NCBI RefSeq assembly: GCF_018502625.1
Contig: NZ_CP075566.1
Location: 191,001-255,000 of the forward strand
Direction of reading: 5' to 3'
Origin: Pseudomonas hormoni
GTDB taxonomy: Bacteria; Pseudomonadota; Gammaproteobacteria; Pseudomonadales; Pseudomonadaceae
DNA: 64,000 nt
Part shown: positions 18,269 to 26,818 of the stretch, one piece after another
Layout of the letters: every line of letters begins with the position of its first letter
How positions within the stretch are numbered: the first letter of the stretch is position 1
Program-made: the position numbers and the translations under genes
Notes under the pieces: generated by a model
What the model saw: only the letters and a program-made list of their open reading frames with translations
What the model was told of the DNA's origin: nothing
Databases searched by the model: none

Positions 18269-19645
18269 TTACAAAATTTTGAACGGGATGGTGGTCACGA
18301 GACGGAACTCGTTGATGCTGCCGTCAGCCTGGTTATCGCTGGCGCGGTGGGTGGTGTAGGTCGCACGGATAGTGGTGGCCTTGAGCGGGCCGCTCTGCAA
18401 GGCGTACGAAGTACCGATGCCGTATTCATAGTGGTTCTCGCCGTCCATCTTGCGCACGTCGTAGGCGGTGCCGTTGTAGTGCGTACCGTCGATGCCCCAG
18501 CCGCGAGCCTGATAGATGTTGAACTTCAGGCCTGGCACGCCGTATTCGGCCATGTTCAGGCCGTAGGCGATCTGGAAGGACTTCTCGTTCGGGCCGTTGA
18601 AGTCGGACAGCAAGGAGTTGGCCAGGTAAATGCCGTTGGTTTCATGCAGGTAGTCGAAGTACTCGTTACCGTTCACTTCCTGGTAAGAGAACGTCAGGCT
18701 ATGGGCGAGGTGAGTCAGGCCCAACGACAGCGAGTAAGTGTCGTTGTCGATCTCACCCATCAACTTTTTGCCTTCGTCGACGGTTTTGTAATAGTTCAGG
18801 CCGGTGGTCAGGCTCAGGATCGAGCTGTCGCCCAGTTCGTGAGTGGCGCCAAAGTAGTACTGGTTCCAGAAATCTTCTACGTTGGTCGCGTACAGGCTGG
18901 TTTTCAGGCTTTTCAGCGGCTGATAGTTCAGACCAGCGGTGTTTACGTGGTCGGTTTCAGCGCCATTGGCAGAGTACTCGGAAGTGAATTTGGTCAGGCT
19001 CTGCTCGGTACGAGGCGATACGCGGTCGAAGGTGCCGAGGTCGAACGACAGGTTGTCGAACTCTTCGCTGTGAATGGCCACACCTTCAAAGCTCGAAGGC
19101 AGCGGACGGTTGCCGATGACGTCGACGATCGGGCTGCTGAAGTTCTGGCGGCCGGCGGTCAGGGTGGTGTTGGAGATACGCGCCTTCACGTTGGCCAGGC
19201 CCAGTTTGCTCCACTGATCCACCGCGTCGCCGTTGGTGTGAGCCAGGGTACGGTTGGAACCGCCCTTGATGTCTTCGCGGCTACGATCCAGTGCAATGGC
19301 ATTGTAGGCAGCGACTTCGGTGCTGAAACCCACGGTGCCTTGGGTGAAACCCGAGGTGTAATTCAGGATGGTGCCCTGAACCCAGTTGATACGGCGCGTG
19401 CCGTTCAGGGTCTCGCCGTGGCGCTCGTACTTGTAGGTAGCGCCTCGTTGTTTATCTTCGTTGGCGTACCAGTTACGGGTGCTGCCCGACAGGCTCTGAC
19501 CATCAATGAAGCCTTTGGCTTCCGACTGTGCGTTGGTGCTTGCCAGTTGGGTCGGAACGAAGTCCTGGCTCTGGGATTCTGCGTAGGCCGTGGCGGTAAC
19601 GCTGCTGATGGCCAGGGCCAATAACGCGGTGCTGCTCAGTTTCAT
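18269..19645 (-). CDS. opdP: OprD-family outer-membrane porin (OpdP-like dipeptide porin)
   Basis: 458 aa, signal peptide MKLSSTALLALAISSVTATAYA, then the OprD pattern: FVPTQLASTNAQSEAKGFIDGQSLSG, FTQGTVGFSTEVAAYNAIALD, KARISNTTLTAGRQNFSSP, and the closing strands VVTTIPFKIL with terminal aromatic/hydrophobic residues. OprD porins are 18-strand specific channels; its place between DppA-type genes matches PA4501 (OpdP/OpdD), which passes glycine-glutamate dipeptides. Substrate is inferred from the operon. A terminator follows it and a hairpin precedes it, so it may have its own promoter. Confidence 0.9.
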   Translation of the reverse strand: MKLSSTALLALAISSVTATAYAESQSQDFVPTQLASTNAQSEAKGFIDGQSLSGSTRNWYANEDKQRGATYKYERHGETLNGTRRINWVQGTILNYTSGFTQGTVGFSTEVAAYNAIALDRSREDIKGGSNRTLAHTNGDAVDQWSKLGLANVKARISNTTLTAGRQNFSSPIVDVIGNRPLPSSFEGVAIHSEEFDNLSFDLGTFDRVSPRTEQSLTKFTSEYSANGAETDHVNTAGLNYQPLKSLKTSLYATNVEDFWNQYYFGATHELGDSSILSLTTGLNYYKTVDEGKKLMGEIDNDTYSLSLGLTHLAHSLTFSYQEVNGNEYFDYLHETNGIYLANSLLSDFNGPNEKSFQIAYGLNMAEYGVPGLKFNIYQARGWGIDGTHYNGTAYDVRKMDGENHYEYGIGTSYALQSGPLKATTIRATYTTHRASDNQADGSINEFRLVTTIPFKIL

Positions 19646-19778
19646 GGGTGAAGCTCCTTACTTTCTTTTTTAATGCCGGTCTTTTTTTGGTGATCCGACT
19701 ATTGGGTTTGGAACTCATGCAGGGCATCGCAAACGTTTGCTTCAGGCCTGATAGGCGAATTGCGGCAACACGCTTGCG

Positions 19779-19800
19779 TGAGGGCGGAATCCGCCCTCAG
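19779..19800. terminator. Hairpin between dppA3-like gene and opdP
   Basis: TGAGGGCGG-AAT-CCGCCCTCA; T-run only on the plus side (GCGTTTTT). On the operon strand it is probably a stability or partial-termination element. Confidence 0.5.
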
Positions 19801-19817
19801 CGTTTTTGGCTAATCGG

Positions 19818-21419
19818 TTATTGGTCGATACTGACGCCCGAGAACACGTTGCGGCCGAAAGGACTCACCTTGAATCCTTCGACTTTGGCGCTCAACGGCT
19901 GGTTGACCGTCGAGTGGGCGACAGGCGTGATCGGCACTTGCTGCTTGAGCAACTGCTGAGCCTGTTTGTAGAGCACGGTGCGCTGGTCACGGTCGGTGAC
20001 GACCTTGGCCTGCTTGATCAGCTTGTCGTAAGCCGGATCACACCATTGGGAATAGTTGTTGCCGCCAATGGCGTCGCAGCTGTAAAGCGTGCCGAGCCAG
20101 TTGTCCGGGTCCCCGTTGTCACCGGTCCAGCCAATCAGGCTGACGTCGTGCTCGCCATTCTTGGTGCGCTTGATGTACTCGCCCCATTCGTAGCTGACGA
20201 TCTTCACTTTGAGACCGATTTTCGCCCAGTCAGCCTGGAGCATCTCGGCCATCAACTTGGCGTTCGGGTTGTATGGGCGCTGAACCGGCATCGCCCATAA
20301 AGTGATTTCGGTACCTTCCTTCACGCCGGCAGCCTTGAGCAGTTCCTTGGCTTTTTCCGGGTTGTAGGCGGCGTCCTTGATGGTGTCGTCGTAGGACCAT
20401 TGGGTCGGCGGCATAGCGTTTTGCGCAAGTTGCCCGGCGCCTTGGTACACCGCGTTGAGAATGCCTTGCTTGTTCACCGCCATGTCCAGCGCCTGACGCA
20501 CTTCGAGCTGGTCGAACGGCTTGTGGCGCACGTTGTAGGCGATGTAGCCGAGGTTGAAACCAGGCTTTTCGATGAGCTTGAGTTTGGCGTCGTTCTTCAA
20601 CGCTTCGACGTCGGCCGGGCGGGGATGCAAGGTGATCTGGCACTCGTTGGCCTTGAGCTTTTGCACGCGCACCGATGCGTCGGTGTTGATGGCGAAAATC
20701 AGGTTGTCGAGCTTGACCCGGCTCGGGTCCCAGTACTGCTTGTTGCCGCTGTAACGGATGTTGGAATCTTTCTGGTAGCTCTTGAACACGAACGGCCCGG
20801 TGCCGATCGGCTTCTGGTTGATGTCGCTCGGCTTGCCTTCAGCCAGCAGTTTGTCGGCGTACTCGGCGGACAGAATGGCGGCGAAGCTCATGGCGATGTT
20901 CTGGATGAACGCGGCGTCCACGCTGTTGAGCGTCATGACCACGGTCAGCGGCCCGGTCTTCTCGACCTTGGCGATGTTCTTGTTCAGGCTCATCCCGTTG
21001 AAGTACGGGAATTCGGTGGGATAGGCCTTACGGAAAGGTTGCTGCGGATCGAGCATGCGATTGAAGGTGAACAGCACGTCGTCGGCGTTGAAGTCACGGG
21101 TCGGCGTGAAGTACTTGGTCGTGTGAAATTTCACCCCTTCGCGCAGGTGAAAGGTGTATTTGAGGCCGTCTTCGGAAATATCCCAGCTGGTTGCCAGGCC
21201 TGGTACGACGTTGGTGGCGCCTTTTTCGAACTCTGCCAGTCGGTTGTACAACGGCTCGGCGGCATCGTTATCGGTCGCGGTCGTGTACTGCGCGGTGTCG
21301 AAGCCAGCCGGGCTGCCTTCGGAGCAGAACACCAGGCTGTTGTTGGCTGCCTGGCTGATGGAAGTGGCGGCCAGCAGGCCGGTGCCCAGCAATGCGGATA
21401 AAACCAAGGTATGGCGCAT
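19818..21419 (-). CDS. Dipeptide ABC transporter substrate-binding protein (DppA3-like)
   Basis: 533 aa, signal peptide MRHTLVLSALLGTGLLAA cleaved after SQA. SBP-5 motifs: CSEGSPAGFDTAQYTT, WDISEDGLKYTFHLREGVKFH, NADDVLFTFNRMLDP, PIGTGPFVFKSYQKDSNIRY, GWTGDNGDPDNWLGTLYSCDA with the disulfide Cys, and QQVPITPVAHSTV. Closely similar to the next upstream binding protein. Position corresponds to PA4500 (DppA3). It is separated from opdP by about 170 bp with a hairpin, and from the upstream gene by a terminator, so it likely has its own promoter in 21420-21690. Confidence 0.91.
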   Translation of the reverse strand: MRHTLVLSALLGTGLLAATSISQAANNSLVFCSEGSPAGFDTAQYTTATDNDAAEPLYNRLAEFEKGATNVVPGLATSWDISEDGLKYTFHLREGVKFHTTKYFTPTRDFNADDVLFTFNRMLDPQQPFRKAYPTEFPYFNGMSLNKNIAKVEKTGPLTVVMTLNSVDAAFIQNIAMSFAAILSAEYADKLLAEGKPSDINQKPIGTGPFVFKSYQKDSNIRYSGNKQYWDPSRVKLDNLIFAINTDASVRVQKLKANECQITLHPRPADVEALKNDAKLKLIEKPGFNLGYIAYNVRHKPFDQLEVRQALDMAVNKQGILNAVYQGAGQLAQNAMPPTQWSYDDTIKDAAYNPEKAKELLKAAGVKEGTEITLWAMPVQRPYNPNAKLMAEMLQADWAKIGLKVKIVSYEWGEYIKRTKNGEHDVSLIGWTGDNGDPDNWLGTLYSCDAIGGNNYSQWCDPAYDKLIKQAKVVTDRDQRTVLYKQAQQLLKQQVPITPVAHSTVNQPLSAKVEGFKVSPFGRNVFSGVSIDQ

Positions 21420-21727
21420 GACGCTCCCTTTTATCTTTCTCTAAGTGTTTTCAATGAGCCGCGGTCCCGTCCGGGGACGTGGAGGCATCACTGATCTCAA
21501 GCCATGACGTGCAGCAATAACCGAGAGCCCACGCATGCACTGGTCAGTTCCCGACGGTATGAGCCGCGGTTCTGGCAGTAAATGCGTAGAGTCCTAAAGA
21601 CTTGTAGGAAAGGGCAACGCGTCCGATGTCACTGCTGTAGTCCGCAGCGGAACTGGATGTAGGTTGTTTCCTGCTTTCTCGGTAGATAAAACAACGGCGA
21701 CGTCAAAAACGTCGCCGTTGCCAAATC
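21420..21727. other. Gap between two dppA paralogs
   Basis: Contains the terminator of the upstream gene (21688-21721) and presumably the promoter of the dppA3-like gene. No coding frame or recognisable operator seen in 21420-21685. Confidence 0.5.
21688..21721 (-). terminator. Intrinsic terminator of dppA gene
   Basis: Minus strand: CAACGGCGACGTT-TTTG-ACGTCGCCGTTG then TTTTAT, 8 bp past the stop codon. Confidence 0.9.
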
Positions 21728-23353
21728 TTATTTGCTGACGCTAACGCCGTAGAAGGAGTTCAAGCCGAACGGGCTGATCTTGAAATCCTGCACTTCGTTG
21801 CGCATGGGTTGGAACACCGTCGAGTGAGCGATAGGTGTCATTGGAACAGCGTCTTTGAGGACGTGTTGCGCCTGCTTGTACAGTTCGGTGCGCTTGCCCT
21901 GGTCGGTCGTGCGCTTGGCTTCCTTGACGATGCCGTCGAACTTCTTGTCGCACCATTTGGAGAAGTTGTTGCCCTGCAGCGAGTCGCAGCCGAACAGCAC
22001 GTTCAGCCAGTTGTCCGGGTCACCGTTGTCGCCGCTCCAGCCAATCAGCATCGCGCCGTTTTCGCCGCCTTTGGAGCGCTTGATGTACTCGCCCCACTCA
22101 TAGGTCACGATCTTGGCTTTGATGCCGATCTTGGCCCAGTCGGACTGCAGCATTTCTGCCATCAGCTTGGCGTTCGGGTTGTAAGGACGCTGCACCGGCA
22201 TTGCCCACAGGTTGATCTCGGTGCCTTCCTTGACGCCGGCTTCCTTGAGCAGCTCTTTGGCTTTCTCAGGGTTGTACGGCGCATCCTTGATGGTGGTGTC
22301 GTAAGACCACTGGGTCGGCGGCATGGCGTTGACGGCCAGTTGACCTGCACCCTGGTAAACGGAATCAATGATCTGCTGTTTGTTGACGGCCATGTCCAGC
22401 GCTTGACGCACTTTCAGTTGAGCCATCGGGTTCGGCTGATCGCTGCCCTTGATCTTGTCCATCACGTTGTAGGCGATGTAACCCAGATTGAAACCGGCCT
22501 GGTCAGGCACCTTCAGGGTCTTGTCTTCTTTCAGCGCCTTCAGGTCGGCCGGACGCGGGAACAGAGTGATCTGGCACTCGCCCTTCTTCAGCTTCTGGAT
22601 ACGCACCGACGGGTCGGTGGTGATGGCGAAGATCAGGTTGTCGATCTTGACGTCTTCAGGCTTCCAGTAGTCCTTGTTCCCGGTGTAGCGGATGTTGGAA
22701 TCTTTCTGGTAGCTCTTGAACACGAACGGGCCAGTGCCGACCGGCTTCTGGTTGATATCGGCGGCTTTGCCGTCCTTGAGCAGCTGGGCAGCGTACTCGG
22801 CGGACTGCACCGAAGCGAAACTCATGGCCATGTTCTGGATGAACGCGGCATCCACTTCTTTGAGGGTGAACTTGACGGTGTGGTCGTCGACTTTATCGAT
22901 CTTGGTGATGTTGGTATCCATCCCCATGTCGGTGAAGTACGGGAATTCGGTCGGGTACGCCTTACGGAACGGGTCATCCTTGTTAATCATGCGATTAAAG
23001 GTGAACAGCACGTCGTCGGCGTTGAATTCACGAGTCGGCTTGAAGTACGGGGTGGTGTGGAACTTGACGCCTTCACGCAGGTGGAAGGTGTACGTCAGGC
23101 CGTCGTCGGAGATGTCCCATTTGGTCGCCAGACCAGGAATAACGGCGGTGCCGCCGCGCTCGAACTGGGTCAGGCGGTTGAACATGGTTTCTGCAGAGGC
23201 GTCGAAGTCGGTTCCGGTGGTGTACTGACCAGGATCAAAACCGGCCGGGCTCCCTTCGGAGCAAAACACCAGGTTAGTCGCCGCTTGGGCGAAAGGTGCG
23301 GCAGCTAACAAGCTGGCGCCGACTAAAAACGGAATGACCGCGTGTTTAAGCAT
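21728..23353 (-). CDS. dppA: Dipeptide ABC transporter substrate-binding protein (DppA)
   Basis: 541 aa from the ATG at 23353 (MLKHAVIPFLVGASLLAAAP, signal peptide cleaved after AQA), preceded by GAGGCCAAC. A longer frame upstream lacks a ribosome site and would bury the signal. Motifs as in DppA: CSEGSPAGFDPGQYTT, WDISDDGLTYTFHLREGVKFH, NADDVLFTFNRM, GWSGDNGDPDNWLNVLFGCDS, VPMTPIAHSTVFQPM. It is the first gene of the whole dpp region, with its own terminator, so it is expressed as a separate unit. It corresponds to the PA4496/PA4497 group. A decayed paralogous end lies just upstream. Confidence 0.93.
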   Translation of the reverse strand: MLKHAVIPFLVGASLLAAAPFAQAATNLVFCSEGSPAGFDPGQYTTGTDFDASAETMFNRLTQFERGGTAVIPGLATKWDISDDGLTYTFHLREGVKFHTTPYFKPTREFNADDVLFTFNRMINKDDPFRKAYPTEFPYFTDMGMDTNITKIDKVDDHTVKFTLKEVDAAFIQNMAMSFASVQSAEYAAQLLKDGKAADINQKPVGTGPFVFKSYQKDSNIRYTGNKDYWKPEDVKIDNLIFAITTDPSVRIQKLKKGECQITLFPRPADLKALKEDKTLKVPDQAGFNLGYIAYNVMDKIKGSDQPNPMAQLKVRQALDMAVNKQQIIDSVYQGAGQLAVNAMPPTQWSYDTTIKDAPYNPEKAKELLKEAGVKEGTEINLWAMPVQRPYNPNAKLMAEMLQSDWAKIGIKAKIVTYEWGEYIKRSKGGENGAMLIGWSGDNGDPDNWLNVLFGCDSLQGNNFSKWCDKKFDGIVKEAKRTTDQGKRTELYKQAQHVLKDAVPMTPIAHSTVFQPMRNEVQDFKISPFGLNSFYGVSVSK

Positions 23354-23612
23354 GTTGGCCTCATGATTTGTTGTCATTTTTGGAATTAGAGGACGACCTC
23401 GTGAGCCGTGCCTGCGGATACTTATGCAGGGGCCATACCCAATGCAAGATCCTGAGCGACCACAGGCGTTAAACAGTGGCACGAACGTACCTTAATGTCG
23501 CATATGTATAAATTCGTGCGCATTTGACCGTTTGCGCGGGTTTTTTTCGGTGCAAACCATGCACTGGCTGGGGGCGATCGTGGTGTCTGGTGCACCCGGT
23601 TGGAGCGTGGTG

Positions 23613-23852
23613 TTACTTATTTATACCCATCCGCGCAGAAGGGGTGAGGTCGAGGGAACTGATCTTGAAGTCGGTGACGGGGTGGAAGACTGTCGAGTGG
23701 GTGATTGGTGTGCCAGGTATTTGTTGTTTAAGGATTTGTTGTGGCTGTGGGGGCAGTTTGACTCGTTGCTGTTTGTCGGTGGACACCTTGGCGTTTTGCA
23801 CTGATCTTTATCTTGGCGGCCTGGTAGCCGACCAGTTTCTTGTTGTCGGTGT
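23613..23852 (-). pseudogene. Remnant of a dppA-type gene (C-terminal fragment)
   Basis: The minus-strand reading QQILKQQIPGTPITHSTVFH followed by FKISSLDLTP and a stop matches the last 60 residues of the adjacent DppA proteins (QQLLKQQVPITPVAHSTV; DFKISPFGLN). Upstream the match continues in another frame (DNKKLVG, compare CDKKFDG), with a stop codon and frameshift between them. The first 470 codons are gone. So a further tandem dppA copy has decayed here; the closest intact relative by eye is the dppA3-like gene. No function expected. Confidence 0.8.
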
Positions 23853-23879
23853 ATATATCCATTTCTGCGGTAACGGCTG

Positions 23880-24125
23880 CTGGCGGTTTCGCCCTTACGG
23901 CGACTCACTTTTCCAAACGCCGAAAAGTAAGCAAAAGGCTTCGCCCCAGCGTCCGGCTCCTCGCCTGGGCTCGGAGTTCCCTCGCTCCGGTCCTGCTCCG
24001 TGGGCCCGCCGCCATCGGCCATCCATGGCCGGGGGCGGCTAACCCGGCATCCATGCCGGGTTGCCCACTGCGCAGAACCTCCACTCGGCCTCCCGAAGGG
24101 GCGGGCAGATCAAAATCAAAAGCGC
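23880..24125. repeat. Long dispersed Pseudomonas repeat
   Basis: A block beginning TTTCGCCCTTACGGCGACTC, continuing through CTCGGAGTTCCCTCGCTCCG, CCATCGGCCATCCATGG, GGCATCCATGCCGGG and ending CTCCCGAAGGGGCGGGC. I recall near-identical blocks at many sites in fluorescens-group genomes; it is rich in internal palindromes. Identity is from memory, not a search. Confidence 0.6.
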
Positions 24126-24180
24126 AAGGCGAGCTAACGCTCGGCCTCGTGGTTTGGTGGGGGTACGCCGATTTGCTTTT

Positions 24181-24370
24181 TGTAGGAGCAGAGCTTGCTC
24201 GCGATGGCGGCCTGACAGCCGACCATATTGTTGCTTATGCCCCTGACCCTGTGGGCGCTGGCTTGTCGGGTCGCCGCATCGCTGCGATGGCGACCTATCA
24301 GTCGACCCATATCTTTCAGATATTTGCTGATCCCCCGGTAGAAGCCGAGCTTGCCTGCGATGGCGGCGGT
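24181..24370 (+). repeat. REP-like copies in direct orientation
   Basis: TGTAGGAGCAGAGCTTGCTC (24181) and a second, decayed GTAGAAGCCGAGCTTGCCTG (24338) both run into CGATGGCGGC. Unlike the other REP loci here they are not an inverted pair. Confidence 0.65.
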
Positions 24371-24419
24371 GCGATCACCACAAACCAGGCAGTCCCACCG
24401 CTGACTTTTGTCAGGCAAT

Positions 24420-24457
24420 AAAAAACGGCGATCACTTCGGTGATCGCCGTTTTTTTG
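24420..24457. terminator. Bidirectional terminator after SIMPL-domain gene
   Basis: AAAAACGGCGATCAC-TTCG-GTGATCGCCGTTTTTTT; the stable TTCG tetraloop stem has A- and T-runs on either side. Confidence 0.92.
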
Positions 24458-24471
24458 TACAGGTTATCGAA

Positions 24472-25188
24472 TCAAGGCAACAACACTTCAACCACCCCAT
24501 CCGCCGTCATGCTGACCTGGCTGGTACCGGCCTCGACTTCCGGCGTCACCGGTGCGGCGTCCATGCTCTCCGCTTTCATCATCATCGGCCCGCGCATGTA
24601 CGGTTGTGGGTAACCGTTACTGTTGAGGTTCAGGTTGACGATTTTGTAACCCTTGCCGCCCAGTGCATCGGTGGCCAGTTGCGCGCGGGCTTTGAAGGCC
24701 GTTACAGCATCTTTGAGCAACGCGTCTTCGCTGGCCTTGCGGGTTGGCGTGGCGATGGCGAAGTCCATGCCGCCCATTTTCAGGTCGGTGAGCAGTTCGC
24801 CGGTCAGTTTCGACAGCGCGGCGAAGTCGGAGCTTTCCAGGCGCAGTTCGGCGCGTTCACGCCAGCCGGTGATTTTCTGGCCCTTGGTGTCGTAGATCGG
24901 GTAACTGTTGCGGCTGCCCTGGCGCAGGGTGATGTCTTTGACTTGCTTGGCCTGGGCCAGCGCCTTGTTCATGGTGGTGCTGACGTCCGCGGCGAGTTTG
25001 GCCGGGTCGGTGTTTTGTTCTTCGGTGTAGAGGGTCACGATCATAAGGTCGCGGGCGACTTCCTGACTGACTTCGGCGCGCAGGGAAATCTGGTTGTAAT
25101 GCAGTTCGTCGGCAGCCAGGGCCGGAAGGCTGGCGACGGTGCCGACGCTGAGGGCGAGAAGGGCGGCGCTGCGGCGGAAAGTGTGCAT
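24472..25188 (-). CDS. SIMPL-domain (DUF541, YggE/BP26-like) periplasmic protein
   Basis: 238 aa. Start ATG at 25188 preceded by AAGGAGTTTTC; signal peptide MHTFRRSAALLALSVGTVAS cleaved after ALA. The mature part has the SIMPL pattern: HYNQISLRAEVSQEV, ARDLMIVTLYTEEQNTDPAKLAADV, TLRQGSRNSYPIYDTKGQKITGWR, and the C-terminal APVTPEVEAGTSQVSMTADGVVEV. Proteins of this family form periplasmic or outer-membrane assemblies and are linked to oxidative stress tolerance in E. coli (YggE), but no activity is established. A longer upstream frame through the REP pair is not coding. Confidence 0.9.
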   Translation of the reverse strand: MHTFRRSAALLALSVGTVASLPALAADELHYNQISLRAEVSQEVARDLMIVTLYTEEQNTDPAKLAADVSTTMNKALAQAKQVKDITLRQGSRNSYPIYDTKGQKITGWRERAELRLESSDFAALSKLTGELLTDLKMGGMDFAIATPTRKASEDALLKDAVTAFKARAQLATDALGGKGYKIVNLNLNSNGYPQPYMRGPMMMKAESMDAAPVTPEVEAGTSQVSMTADGVVEVLLP

Positions 25189-25555
25189 GAAAACTCCTTG
25201 GACGATGCGCAGGGGTTGGGTCCGAGCCTGCGTGAAACCATCAGACTCTAGCTTTAATGATCCGGTTCGCACAGTTACAACTTCTATACAGATGCCTGAG
25301 AGGATGAGAGCACTGTTGTGGCGAGGGAGCTTGCTCCCGCTCGGCTGCGAAGCAGTCGTAAATCGGCTGGTGCGGTTTGACTGTTGAATCGCGGTGGCGG
25401 GTTTTGGGACTGCTTCGCAGTCCAGCGGGAGCAAGCTCCCTCGCCACAAGGGAAACTCGTTGGTGCCTGTGGCCGTTTGCCGCACTTTTGCCTGCCAGCC
25501 TCCGTGCTTGGTTATACTCCGTGCGATCCGCCTGGAGCGCTCATCAGGAGAGCTC
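25189..25555. other. Divergent region between SIMPL gene and roxS
   Basis: Contains a REP pair (25317-25448) and a TATACT -10-like box about 40 bp before roxS. Frames crossing the REP are artefacts. Confidence 0.6.
25317..25448. repeat. REP pair (REPIN), class GTGGCGAGGGAGCTTGCTCC
   Basis: Inverted arms TGTGGCGAGGGAGCTTGCTC with inner CTGCGAAGCAG; same class at 37917, 41059 and 62072. Confidence 0.9.
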
Positions 25556-26818
25556 ATGCTCGCCGTCGTTCAAATCACTTCTGCAACCCGCCAGAATCTC
25601 TGGCGGCTGACGTTTATCCGCACTTTGGTGCTGGCCGCCCAGGCCGGTTCCGTTGGCCTGGCCTACTGGCTCGACTTGCTGCCGCTGCCCTGGTTTCAAC
25701 TGGCCGCGACCCTCGGTTGCTCGATGTTGCTGTGCGCGTTTACAGCGATTCGCCTGCGCACTTCATGGCCCGTCACCGAACTCGAATACGCCGTGCAACT
25801 GGCCTGCGACCTGTTTATCCACAGTGCCTTGCTGTATTTCTCCGGTGGCTCGACCAACCCCTTCGTCTCTTATTACCTGGTGCCGCTGACCATCGCCGCC
25901 GTGACGCTGCCATGGCGTTATTCGGTGATCCTGTCGGGCATCGCGCTGACGATGTACACCTTGCTGCTAGCGGGTTTCTATCCGCTGCAAACCTTCCCGA
26001 TTGCCCGGGAGAACCTGCAGGTCTACGGGATGTGGCTGAGTTTCGCCCTGGCCGCGGCGGTGATTACGTTCTTTGCCGCGCGCATGGCCGAAGAGCTGCG
26101 CCGCCAGGAAGAGCTGCGCGCCATCCGTCGCGAAGAAGGCCTGCGTGATCAGCAATTGCTGGCCGTCGCGACCGAGGCCGCCGGTGCCGCTCATGAACTG
26201 GGCACGCCGCTGGCGACCATGAGCGTGCTGCTCAAGGAAATGCGTCAGGACCATCACGACCCGATGCTGCAGGACGACCTGAGCGTGCTGCAGGATCAGG
26301 TCAAACTCTGCAAAGAAACCTTGCAGCAACTTGTTCGGGCGGCAGAAGCCAATCGCCGTTTGGCGGTGGAGATGCAGGATGTCACCGACTGGCTCGACGA
26401 AGCGCTGAACCGCTGGCACCTGATGCGCCCGGAAGCCAGCTACCGCTTCCAGCGTTTGGGCCAGGGCACCGTTCCGCGCATGGCGCCGCCGCCGGACCTG
26501 ACCCAGGCGCTGCTGAATTTGCTGAATAACGCCGCCGACGCTTGCCCCGAAGGGCTGCAAGTGACACTGGACTGGAATGCCGAGGATTTGACCATCAGCA
26601 TTCGCGACCACGGCGCCGGTGTGCCGCTGGCCATTGCCGAACAGATCGGCAAACCGTTTTTTACCACCAAGGGCAAAGGTTTCGGCCTGGGCCTGTTTTT
26701 GAGCAAGGCCAGCGTGACACGCGCCGGCGGCTCAGTGAAACTCTACAGTCATGAGGAAGGCGGCACGCTCACCGAGCTGCGCCTGCCCCGTGTCGCCCGA
26801 GGAGACGAACATGAGTGA
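25556..26818 (+). CDS. roxS: Redox sensor histidine kinase RoxS (RegB/PrrB family)
   Basis: 420 aa. Six N-terminal membrane helices carry the quinone-sensing motif GGSTNPF; the cytoplasmic part has the H-box AAGAAHELGTPLATM with phospho-acceptor His213, Cys252 in KLCKETL at the position of the redox-active cysteine of RegB, N-box LLNNAADACPEG, and G boxes DHGAGVP and GKGFGLGLFLS. It senses respiratory redox state and phosphorylates RoxR; in pseudomonads the pair controls terminal oxidases and cyanide resistance. Start ATG at 25556 follows CAGGAGAGCTC. roxR begins 8 bp before its stop. Confidence 0.94.
   Translation: MLAVVQITSATRQNLWRLTFIRTLVLAAQAGSVGLAYWLDLLPLPWFQLAATLGCSMLLCAFTAIRLRTSWPVTELEYAVQLACDLFIHSALLYFSGGSTNPFVSYYLVPLTIAAVTLPWRYSVILSGIALTMYTLLLAGFYPLQTFPIARENLQVYGMWLSFALAAAVITFFAARMAEELRRQEELRAIRREEGLRDQQLLAVATEAAGAAHELGTPLATMSVLLKEMRQDHHDPMLQDDLSVLQDQVKLCKETLQQLVRAAEANRRLAVEMQDVTDWLDEALNRWHLMRPEASYRFQRLGQGTVPRMAPPPDLTQALLNLLNNAADACPEGLQVTLDWNAEDLTISIRDHGAGVPLAIAEQIGKPFFTTKGKGFGLGLFLSKASVTRAGGSVKLYSHEEGGTLTELRLPRVARGDEHE

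Larger units (their letters stand above)
23354..24471. other. 1.1-kb non-coding region upstream of dppA: promoter, gene remnant and repeats
   Basis: In order: dppA promoter region (23354-23600), a decayed binding-protein fragment (23613-23852), a long composite repeat (about 23880-24125), scattered direct REP copies (24181-24370) and a bidirectional terminator. The several short frames here are repeat or remnant readings, not genes. Confidence 0.7.

Noticed and set aside
23524..24042. Plus-strand frames over the dppA remnant and long repeat
   Set aside because: They read repeat DNA and the antisense of a pseudogene; no plausible start site or domain.
24181..24370. CRISPR-like array suggested by spaced direct repeats
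   Set aside because: Only two decayed copies with REP cores and irregular spacing; no cas genes.
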